Shown here: piece by piece, positions 58,159 to 63,994 of the stretch | How positions within the stretch are numbered: the first letter of the stretch is position 1 | Layout: every line of letters starts with the position of its first letter | NCBI GenBank assembly: GCA_045576335.1 | Contig: JAZNGH010000035.1 | Coordinates: 1 to 63,994 of the forward strand | DNA from: Scatosoma sp045576335 | Lineage (GTDB): Bacteria > Bacillota > Clostridia > Christensenellales > Borkfalkiaceae | DNA: 63,994 nt | Direction of reading: 5' to 3' | Program-made: the position numbers and the translations under genes | Notes under the pieces: model-generated | What the model saw: the letters and a program-made list of their open reading frames with translations, nothing else | Told to the model about the DNA's origin: nothing | Database searches by the model: none

Positions 58159-58826
58159 TTCAGCACCGCCTTATACCCAAGCCCGTGCACCGTCACGATT
58201 TCAAACCCGTTGCACGCCGCCGTCTTTTCGCGAAGCTTCGCCATATACACGTCCACCGTTCGGCTGGTTGCCGACGAATCGTAATCCCAAAACTCGGACA
58301 TTAAAGCCGAGCGGGTAAACGTCTTTTTCGGGTAGGAAAGCAAACGGAATAAAATATCAAACTCTCTGACCGTGAGCGCGATTTCCTCCCCGTCGACGAT
58401 TGTGCTCCGCTCCTCGCTGTTCATTGTAAGATTGCCGATTGCAATTTCCTTTTCCGCTTCGATTTTAGCACGGCGTAAAATCGCCTTTATCGTCATAAGC
58501 AGGATATCCATATCAAAGGGCTTGGTAACGTATTCGTCTATGCCGATATTGTATCCCAGCATTTTGGAATTTTTATCGTCCTTCGCCGTCATAAAAATAA
58601 TGGGCGTCGTCTTGTCCGTCGCGCGCACGCTTTCGGCAAGCTCAAAGCCGTTCATTCTCGGCATCATAATATCGGTGAGGAGTAAATCGCATTTCCACTC
58701 CTCCATTTTTTCGATTGCTTCCACTCCGTCGAAGCACGAGGTCACCTCGTAACCGTTGTTCCGCAAGCTCGTGGAAACAAAGCGGTTCAAATCTAAATCG
58801 TCCTCAACGACCAAAATTTTAATCAT
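58155..58826 (-). CDS. OmpR/PhoB-family response regulator
   Basis: 223 residues. Receiver domain with acidic pocket (VVEDD at 7-10), phospho-acceptor Asp52 (LLTDIMMP), Thr and Lys in IIFMTAKDD; C-terminal winged helix (ALTVREFDILFRLLSYP and SRTVDVYMAKLREK). The ATG at 58826 is chosen over a GTG two codons earlier because GGAG lies 7 bases upstream of the ATG. First gene of the operon regulator-kinase-two membrane proteins. Its own promoter and the ABC promoter share 11-bp-spaced boxes, so it is likely self-regulated. Confidence 0.95.
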   Translation of the reverse strand: MIKILVVEDDLDLNRFVSTSLRNNGYEVTSCFDGVEAIEKMEEWKCDLLLTDIMMPRMNGFELAESVRATDKTTPIIFMTAKDDKNSKMLGYNIGIDEYVTKPFDMDILLMTIKAILRRAKIEAEKEIAIGNLTMNSEERSTIVDGEEIALTVREFDILFRLLSYPKKTFTRSALMSEFWDYDSSATSRTVDVYMAKLREKTAACNGFEIVTVHGLGYKAVLK

Positions 58827-58860
58827 ACCCACACTCCTTACGCTTTATTATACACGTATT

Positions 58861-58900
58861 ATTATAACAAATTGTTTACGAAATGTTAAGGAATTGTAAA
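58861..58900 (-). promoter_or_regulatory. two-component operon promoter with 11-bp-spaced boxes
   Basis: Minus strand TTAACA (58884-58889) as -35, 17-base spacer, TATAAT (58861-58866). Repeats TTTACA (58895-58900), TTAACA (58884-58889) and TAAACA (58873-58878) are exactly 11 bases apart. The 18-base string TTTTACAATTCCTTAACA recurs with one change at the ABC promoter. Confidence 0.7.
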
Positions 58901-58910
58901 AGTTATCGAA

Positions 58911-58937
58911 AAAAATCGGGCGATTTGCCCGATTTTT
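58911..58937 (-). terminator. terminator of the annealing-protein gene
   Basis: AAAAATCGGGC / GCCCGATTTTT around a 5-base loop; 15 bases past the stop on the minus strand. Confidence 0.8.
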
Positions 58938-58952
58938 ATAAATTTTTCTAAA

Positions 58953-59528
58953 TTAAGCGTCTACTTTTTTGTGATTGCGTTTTCGTTTTTGTTCTTTTAA
59001 TACGGTGCGTACTGCCTCACATTCGTCCGCGCCCCACTCCCCAAAGGGTACGCCAAGCTGTTTTTCATACCATTTTACCGTTTTATCCACGTCCTGCACG
59101 TTCCATTTTTCCCGCAATTCGCGCTCCGTAATCGGTTCGAAATTTTTGGGCATTTCAGGCAAATCCTCGCCCGCGTAAATATACAGTCCCAAGCCGAACA
59201 TAGCAAGATTTTTGGTCAAGCAACGCATAATCGTTTTATTCACGTCCGTCATCTTCGGTTGCAAAACGGCGTTGTTCCGCATATCCATCACAGGCAGCCA
59301 CATTTCGTGCGTTTGCTCGCCCGCCGTGACCTCCGTTTGCACCATATACCCCATTTTTTCGTTTCCCGAGCAGAAGCTCCCGTCAAACTCGTTGACCTTG
59401 TAGCTCGCTTCGGGGTATATTTTCTTGAACTCTGCCCACGCAAACGCCCACGAAAGATAGGTTAAATTGCCCTTTTTCTCCGTTTTATCGTTTACGTTTA
59501 TGGCGTAAACCTCTTCGAATTTTCCCAT
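58953..59528 (-). CDS. DUF1071 single-strand DNA annealing protein (Sak-like)
   Basis: 191 residues. FEEVYAINVNDKTEKKGNLTYLSWAFAWAEFKKIYPEA and the later LPVMDMRNNAV, DVNKTIMRCLTKNLAMFGLGLYIYAGEDLP blocks match DUF1071, a phage recombinase family that binds single-stranded DNA and promotes strand annealing with SSB. Phage versions lie beside exonuclease and ssb genes; none is present here. GAGGAAT precedes the ATG. The basic end (KEQKRKRNHKKVDA) may aid DNA binding. Either a domesticated gene or the last relic of a prophage. Stretch 59529-59738 shows nothing convincing. Confidence 0.87.
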   Translation of the reverse strand: MGKFEEVYAINVNDKTEKKGNLTYLSWAFAWAEFKKIYPEASYKVNEFDGSFCSGNEKMGYMVQTEVTAGEQTHEMWLPVMDMRNNAVLQPKMTDVNKTIMRCLTKNLAMFGLGLYIYAGEDLPEMPKNFEPITERELREKWNVQDVDKTVKWYEKQLGVPFGEWGADECEAVRTVLKEQKRKRNHKKVDA

Positions 59529-59738
59529 TTTTATTCCTCAATATACAGTTTAACCGTTTAGAGTTTTTTTATACGCACGGGAAAAAATCACGATTGTTTT
59601 CAGCAAACGCACTATTTTTCTCTATCGAACAAGCGAAACGGCGTTTTATTAGTGACCTTACTAGGTATCTGCCGTTTCCGCTTTGCAAAGCTTCGGCAGG
59701 GCGTCGCAAATCAAGCGTTGCTCGCGCAAAGAGCGATC

Positions 59739-59777
59739 AAAAAGAGAAAACAGCCACAAGGGCTGTTTTCTCTTTTT
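59739..59777. terminator. strong bidirectional terminator
   Basis: AAAAAGAGAAAACAGCC pairs perfectly with GGCTGTTTTCTCTTTTT around ACAAG. It ends ktrA (minus strand) and shields the annealing-protein promoter. Confidence 0.85.
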
Positions 59778-59808
59778 GGTGACCCTTAACCAACCTAAAT
59801 CGAACCTT

Positions 59809-60459
59809 TTATTTTAACTTGCTTATTTTTGAAGTGTTTGTAATAACTACAAGTTGCATATTCTTCGCCAACTTTATAGTGGGATCAATATTGATTTCTA
59901 AATTATTTTCTTGTCGAATTGCAATTACGTTGATAGAATATTTTTTACGCAAATTTAATTCAATAAGCGTTTTATCTACCCATTCGGACTTAACTTCAAG
60001 CTCTATCAAAGATACGTCGTTGGATAATTCGATAACATCAACAAAGCCTGAACTCAAAAGATTTTTTGCGAGGCGTATTCCTGATTCACATTCAGGAAAT
60101 ACCACTTTATCCGCTCCTACCTTACTTAAAATCTTTTTATGTACTTCATTTGCACATTTTGCGATTACTGTATTTACACCGACTTCTTTACACAGCATTA
60201 CCGCCATAACGCTTGCCTCAAGGTTATTTGCCATAGCAATAATAACAACGTCCATATTGGCGATACCAAGTTGTTTAATTACTTCTAAATTAGTTACGTC
60301 TGCACATTTGCAGAAAGGAATATCCGCAATAGCGGAATTGACAATAGATTCATCTAAATCCACAGCCAAAACTTCAACTCCATTATTCACAAGTTCTTTT
60401 GCTACGGCTAAACCATAGCGTCCAAGACCAAATACGGCATAAGATTTATGGATACTCAT
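59809..60459 (-). CDS. ktrA: KtrA/TrkA-type potassium uptake regulator
   Basis: 216 residues. An N-terminal RCK Rossmann domain (FGLGRYGLAVAKEL near 10-23; the acidic VDLDE near 34) binds ATP/ADP or NAD and gates the KtrB channel. A C-terminal RCK_C domain (about 135-216) can bind c-di-AMP in Bacillota, which closes the channel. AAGGAG precedes the ATG. It follows ktrB by 13 bases. Codons are AT-rich compared with genes before 59.5 kb. Confidence 0.94.
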   Translation of the reverse strand: MSIHKSYAVFGLGRYGLAVAKELVNNGVEVLAVDLDESIVNSAIADIPFCKCADVTNLEVIKQLGIANMDVVIIAMANNLEASVMAVMLCKEVGVNTVIAKCANEVHKKILSKVGADKVVFPECESGIRLAKNLLSSGFVDVIELSNDVSLIELEVKSEWVDKTLIELNLRKKYSINVIAIRQENNLEINIDPTIKLAKNMQLVVITNTSKISKLK

Positions 60460-60472
60460 ATCATACTCCTTT

Positions 60473-61831
60473 TCAACCTACACTTATTTCCTCGGTAGGA
60501 TTTTTAACAATATTTCCTGTTTCTTCCTTTGAATTAAATGCAATAGCCAAAGAAATAGGTCCAATTCTCCCCAAATACATTGTAACGATAATGATAAGCT
60601 TCCCTAAAAGACCTAAATACGGTGTGAGATTTCTTGACAATCCAACCGTTGCCGTTGCGCTTACGGTTTCATAAATTATATCAAGAGCTGGTGCGTTGGT
60701 GACAGCAGCAAGCAAAACAGTTGATATAAAAACAATCGAAAAGGACATACTTGCAACCGCAACCGCTTTCTTTGTGATTTGTCTTGATAAATTTCTATTA
60801 AACAACACTACTTCATTCTTGTTTTTAATTGCCGAATATGCAGTAGCAAATAATACGACGATTGTAACTGTTTTTATACCGCCAGCCGTTCCCACAGGCG
60901 AACCGCCGATAAACATTAAAAATAAGCAAAGAATTGCAGTGGCATTTGTTAAATTTTCTTGCGGTATTGTTGCAAAACCTGCTGTTCTTGTTGTGATAGA
61001 TTGAAAAAACGATATTTGAATTTTATCAAAGAGCGAATAATTTGCTATAGTTAAGGGGTTATTATACTCTAATATAAAAATTGCAACAGCTCCCCCAAAA
61101 ATAAGAATCAGCGTTGCCGATAATGCAATTTTACTATGTAATGTCAACCGTTTCAAGCATTTTACTTTTTCTTTTCTAACATTTTTTAATACGCGTATTA
61201 TATCCCACCAAACGATATAGCCAATACCTCCCAAAATAATTAAAAGACTTGTAACGGTATTGATTAAAGGATTTAGCGCATAATTGCACAAGCTGTTTTC
61301 GGCTATTATATCAATACCTGCATTGCAAAAAGCGGAAATTGAATTGAATATTGAAAGCCAAATTCCTTTTACCCCAAAGTCGGGGATAAATACAATCATA
61401 TAAAGCACCGCTCCAACCCCTTCAATAATAAGCGTGCCAAGAATAACTTTTTTAACAAAAGCTGCAAGCCCTGATAAAGAAGTAAGATTGAATGAATCAC
61501 TAATCAATCTACTATCTTTTAATCCTATTTTACGGTGCAACGCCACCGTTAACCCAGTAATTACGGTAATAATACCAAGTCCGCCTACTTGTATTAAAAG
61601 CAAAATGACGATTTGTCCAAAAACACTCCAAGTCGTAACAGTCGGCAATGTAACCAATCCAGTCACGCAAGTTGAAGTGGTTGCCGTAAATAATGCGTCG
61701 ATATACGGAACAGCTTTTCCATTTTTTGAACTGATAGGCAAAGCAAGCAATAGACTACCTATCAATATTACAAATAGAAAACTTAACATAATGACTTGGG
61801 TTGTTGAAAGTTTTAATTTATACTTTTTCAT
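60473..61831 (-). CDS. ktrB: KtrB/TrkH-type potassium channel-transporter subunit
   Basis: 452 residues with the four M1-P-M2 repeats of the TrkH/KtrB family; the selectivity-filter Gly residues lie in the P-loops (TSTCVTGLVTLPT, SAFCNAGIDII, TRTAGFATIPQ, SATATVGLSRNLTP). It takes up potassium, coupled to sodium in many species, in the plasma membrane under KtrA control. It has a consensus-like promoter 36 bases upstream, so no long regulatory leader (such as a ydaO riboswitch) fits. Confidence 0.95.
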   Translation of the reverse strand: MKKYKLKLSTTQVIMLSFLFVILIGSLLLALPISSKNGKAVPYIDALFTATTSTCVTGLVTLPTVTTWSVFGQIVILLLIQVGGLGIITVITGLTVALHRKIGLKDSRLISDSFNLTSLSGLAAFVKKVILGTLIIEGVGAVLYMIVFIPDFGVKGIWLSIFNSISAFCNAGIDIIAENSLCNYALNPLINTVTSLLIILGGIGYIVWWDIIRVLKNVRKEKVKCLKRLTLHSKIALSATLILIFGGAVAIFILEYNNPLTIANYSLFDKIQISFFQSITTRTAGFATIPQENLTNATAILCLFLMFIGGSPVGTAGGIKTVTIVVLFATAYSAIKNKNEVVLFNRNLSRQITKKAVAVASMSFSIVFISTVLLAAVTNAPALDIIYETVSATATVGLSRNLTPYLGLLGKLIIIVTMYLGRIGPISLAIAFNSKEETGNIVKNPTEEISVG

Positions 61832-61866
61832 AATCGATTTTCTAAAAGGTGGGATTTATTATTTTT

Positions 61867-61895
61867 ATTATAACACAATTCAATATATATTTCAA
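61867..61895 (-). promoter_or_regulatory. promoter of ktrB-ktrA
   Basis: Minus strand TTGAAA (61890-61895), 17-base spacer, TATAAT (61867-61872). The leader is about 30 bases. Confidence 0.7.
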
Positions 61896-61978
61896 GCTTT
61901 TATATAGAGTAAAACTTCAATTCGTAAAGTAAAATATTTTTTTATTAATCTCAGATATTTTCAACTGTATCTGAGGTT

Positions 61979-63346
61979 TTATTTAAAGAATTCGAGAAGA
62001 TATTTTTTCACCTCATCAGAACAATTATCTCTAAATTCAAAGAACTCAATCATGCTCATACAGCAAAAGTATTTATCACTGTACAATACGAGATGATTCA
62101 GTGTATGCTCATTATAATTCTTTAAAATGACGGGTAAACTTTTACCCAAATATTTACTACCATCTACACTGTTAATATAAAGTTGGTAAAATAAATATCC
62201 CAACAACACACAAACAATGTGGAAAGCTATTAAATTGTATTTTGTCGTTTTAAAATCTTCTATCTTCCAAAAATCTTTCAACTGCCTAAAATCTTCTTCA
62301 ATTTCAGGTCTTAATTCATATGTGGAAACAATCTCTTTTGCAGATGCATTTGTATTTGTTGTTACAATAACAATGTATTTATCAGTGTCAACATCCCAAA
62401 CAACACAAGCGTTAATAGGCACATCTCTATGTATATCAAAGGTATCCCAACCAACAATATTAGGAACAAAGGCTATTCTCTGATTTATTCTATGAATATT
62501 AGGGTGTGCCAACCAATTGTTTTCTCTTTTTGCAATTTCAACCGTATCATAGAAAGCCGTCATATTATTTCTTAAAGGAACATAAGAATCGACACCTCTT
62601 TCAATTTTTAAATAATTGATAAGTTCTCTTGAAAGAAAACCTCTATCGTTAATCAGTATATCCCCGTAATTGAAACATTTTGTCATCTTAATCATTTCTT
62701 CGGACAATGCTAAATCGTGCGTCGAAGCAGTCCCAAATCTTATTTCTTCAATAATGCCAGTATCATTATAGATGCCTCTCAAAGAAGACAATTTATAACC
62801 ACGCATTACTTCACCTTTTCGGTCTCTTGCTATGGAGGAATTCTCATAATTTTCATTATCTAAATTTACCTCTATCTTCGTACAGTCCAATATATGGATA
62901 TTAGGTTTAATATCTTGTAAGGGCATAATATGATTTTTAACAACACTATTATAGTAAGCTATTAAATCCTCATTAGAATACTTACTCAACAAATATCTAA
63001 TTGTGCCTTCAGTAAAGAAATCTTCTTTCTTATCGCTAAGCAGGTTATAGCCAATTTCAGCTAATACTCTATGGTCTTGAATAGCAGTAGGAATATCGGT
63101 TAGACTAGTATGTATTTTCATTTTTGCTGCAATCGACATCGCAATAATCAACTTAAAAGGAACATACGAATTGTGTCTTCTTTTATCAGAGAATCCATTT
63201 GCTAAACAATCAATAACGCCACCCTTACACATTGCCAAAATAATATCGTCTATTAAATCACTATTGCTTATAACGATACTTCTTAAACTCTTGTTTTCAA
63301 TTAACTTTTTAATTTCTTCTTTGTTATTTTTACAGATAGTCAACAT
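61979..63346 (-). CDS. IS4-type DDE transposase
   Basis: 455 residues. The RNase H-like core carries Asp in HILDCTKIEV near 150, Asp in LINDRGFLSREL near 233, and the IS4 signature Y-(2)-R-(3)-E-(6)-K in YELRPEIEEDFRQLK near 345, so all DDE positions are present. GGAGG precedes the ATG at 63346. A hairpin (CTCAGATA/TATCTGAG, 61951-61976) follows the stop. I found no matching terminal inverted repeats, so the element's ends are unresolved. Together with the AT-rich flanks it suggests recent insertion at the right end. Confidence 0.9.
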   Translation of the reverse strand: MLTICKNNKEEIKKLIENKSLRSIVISNSDLIDDIILAMCKGGVIDCLANGFSDKRRHNSYVPFKLIIAMSIAAKMKIHTSLTDIPTAIQDHRVLAEIGYNLLSDKKEDFFTEGTIRYLLSKYSNEDLIAYYNSVVKNHIMPLQDIKPNIHILDCTKIEVNLDNENYENSSIARDRKGEVMRGYKLSSLRGIYNDTGIIEEIRFGTASTHDLALSEEMIKMTKCFNYGDILINDRGFLSRELINYLKIERGVDSYVPLRNNMTAFYDTVEIAKRENNWLAHPNIHRINQRIAFVPNIVGWDTFDIHRDVPINACVVWDVDTDKYIVIVTTNTNASAKEIVSTYELRPEIEEDFRQLKDFWKIEDFKTTKYNLIAFHIVCVLLGYLFYQLYINSVDGSKYLGKSLPVILKNYNEHTLNHLVLYSDKYFCCMSMIEFFEFRDNCSDEVKKYLLEFFK

Positions 63347-63370
63347 ATAGTACACCTCCTTTCCACTAAT

Positions 63371-63399
63371 AGTGTACTACATTTTAAAGAATTTGTCAA
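63371..63399 (-). promoter_or_regulatory. promoter of the IS4-type transposase
   Basis: Minus strand TTGACA (63394-63399), 17-base spacer, TACACT (63371-63376). Confidence 0.7.
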
Positions 63400-63427
63400 C
63401 TATTTGTGGAAATTTTTTCAAAATTTG

Positions 63428-63456
63428 TTGACATTTTTTTCAAAATACTGTATAAT
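63428..63456 (+). promoter_or_regulatory. promoter of the XRE gene at the right end
   Basis: TTGACA (63428-63433), 17-base spacer, TATAAT (63451-63456). Both boxes are consensus. Confidence 0.75.
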
Positions 63457-63479
63457 GTTAGCACTTGGAGGTACATTTT

Positions 63480-63791
63480 ATGGGGTTATCTATGGGAACA
63501 AAAATTAAAGACTTGCGAGAAAAGGCTGGAATGACCCAAACTGAGCTTGCTGATAAACTTGGTTTAAGTAAATCTGTTGTTTCCGCATACGAAAAGGGAA
63601 TTAGAAATCCTTCTTTTAAAGTTTTACCTTTGTTGGCTAAAATATTTAATGTGACTGAACTCTACTTTTTTGAAAAGGGTGAATGGCAAAATCAACCCGT
63701 TACCGTTGATATTTCTGATTTAAACCTTAACCAACAAAGAATGGTTATATCATTGGTTAATGAGTTTAGAGAAAGTAATAAAAATCAATAA
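63480..63791 (+). CDS. small XRE-family DNA-binding protein
   Basis: 103 residues. Helix-turn-helix over about 8-62 (IKDLREKAGMTQTELADKLGLSKSVVSAYEKGIRNPS), then a short C-terminal part with a helical end (NLNQQRMVISLVNEFRE), like phage and integrative-element repressors. GGAGG 8 bases before the ATG at 63480 decides the start. Only 12 bases separate it from the next gene, with which it is probably co-transcribed. Confidence 0.9.
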   Translation: MGLSMGTKIKDLREKAGMTQTELADKLGLSKSVVSAYEKGIRNPSFKVLPLLAKIFNVTELYFFEKGEWQNQPVTVDISDLNLNQQRMVISLVNEFRESNKNQ

Positions 63792-63803
63792 TAGAGGTTT
63801 TAT

Positions 63804-63994
63804 ATGATTAAACTTTCTGATATTTATTATTGCCCTAAGTGTCGTCACAAAATGAATTGGGAACAAGTTTTAAATACTAGAAGTCGTGATGGTATACCAT
63901 ATTCAATGCTCGTAGATACATATAAGCCAGAAATACTTGAATTCAATGGTCAAATAGCAAAATTACGATTTACTTGTAGAAAATGCAAGAATGT
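63804..63994 (+). CDS. zinc-ribbon protein, cut by the window end
   Basis: Partial: 63 codons visible, ATG at 63804 after AGAGG. It shows CPKC (residues 10-13) and CRKC (near 58-61), a two-pair zinc ribbon around a 45-residue middle. I do not recognise a family. Coupling to the XRE gene suggests a mobile-element or stress module continuing to the right. Confidence 0.65.
   Translation, partial: MIKLSDIYYCPKCRHKMNWEQVLNTRSRDGIPYSMLVDTYKPEILEFNGQIAKLRFTCRKCKN

Noticed and set aside
61832..61978. c-di-AMP (ydaO) riboswitch before ktrB
   Set aside because: The promoter leaves only a ~30-base leader, far too short.
1..63994. CRISPR arrays or cas genes
   Set aside because: No regularly spaced short repeats and no Cas-like protein are present.

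Overview
The window looks like a chromosomal segment of an uncultured Bacillota of class Clostridia, probably gut-associated. Supporting signs are AGGAGG-type ribosome binding sites, TTGACA-17-TATAAT promoters, a clostridial-type 6S RNA, an Rrf2 regulator, KtrAB potassium uptake, BcrA-like ABC transporters and many short intrinsic terminators. The order or family cannot be fixed from sequence alone. Most of the window has a mid GC content. Two stretches (about 18.6-23.3 kb and 59.8-64.0 kb) are clearly more AT-rich, carry transposases and look acquired.

Left part (0-18 kb), housekeeping. The first 214 bases hold strong promoters pointing out of the window, possibly for an rRNA operon. Then come ileS and an archaeal-type aspS (both minus), a pyridoxal kinase (plus), 6S RNA (plus), a membrane-bound XRE regulator, a Na/phosphate symporter-like protein, an rdgB-metallophosphoesterase pair, an ArsR/P-type ATPase metal-efflux operon with a clear operator, two RluA-type pseudouridine synthases, an 846-residue surface protein and an rRNA-methyltransferase-like gene.

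Island at 18.2-23.3 kb. Three tRNA genes (fMet, Met, Glu) are followed by an AT-rich region. It holds a DUF2806-like gene bracketed by ~75-bp direct repeats, a tight four-gene operon centred on a DUF3990 protein with an ADP-ribosyltransferase-like signature plus a DUF3791 protein, and an IS3-family transposase. The bracketing repeats are decayed copies of the DUF3791 3' end. The cassette promoter has a perfect 12-bp inverted repeat around its -35 box. This is the best candidate for an undescribed toxin-antitoxin or defence-like system in the window.

Sulfur block (23.3-28.8 kb). metY, cysK, a second pyridoxal kinase, nifS and nifU lie in series on the minus strand, divergent from an Rrf2 regulator with three cysteines. 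MetY, CysK and NifS are all PLP enzymes, so a PLP-making kinase inside the block makes functional sense.

Glycan locus (28.9-51.3 kb). Two intracellular enzymes (BNR/sialidase-fold and DUF4091/GH123-like), two secreted proteins built from a shared ~160-residue repeat module, a 42-residue peptide gene between them, a beta-helix lipoprotein, an LplB/YtcP-type sugar ABC transporter with two unknown membrane proteins, an AraC regulator, a GH35 and a GH78 enzyme. Together they suggest capture, import and breakdown of a galactose- and rhamnose-containing polysaccharide.

Right part (51.4-64.0 kb). A small P-loop kinase; two tandem BcrA-like ABC ATPase/permease pairs; and a two-component system with two membrane proteins. 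Its response regulator probably binds 11-bp-spaced TTAACA-type repeats seen in front of both its own operon and the ABC operon. Then come an isolated DUF1071 single-strand annealing protein, KtrA/KtrB, an IS4-like transposase, and an XRE regulator followed by a zinc-ribbon gene cut by the window end.
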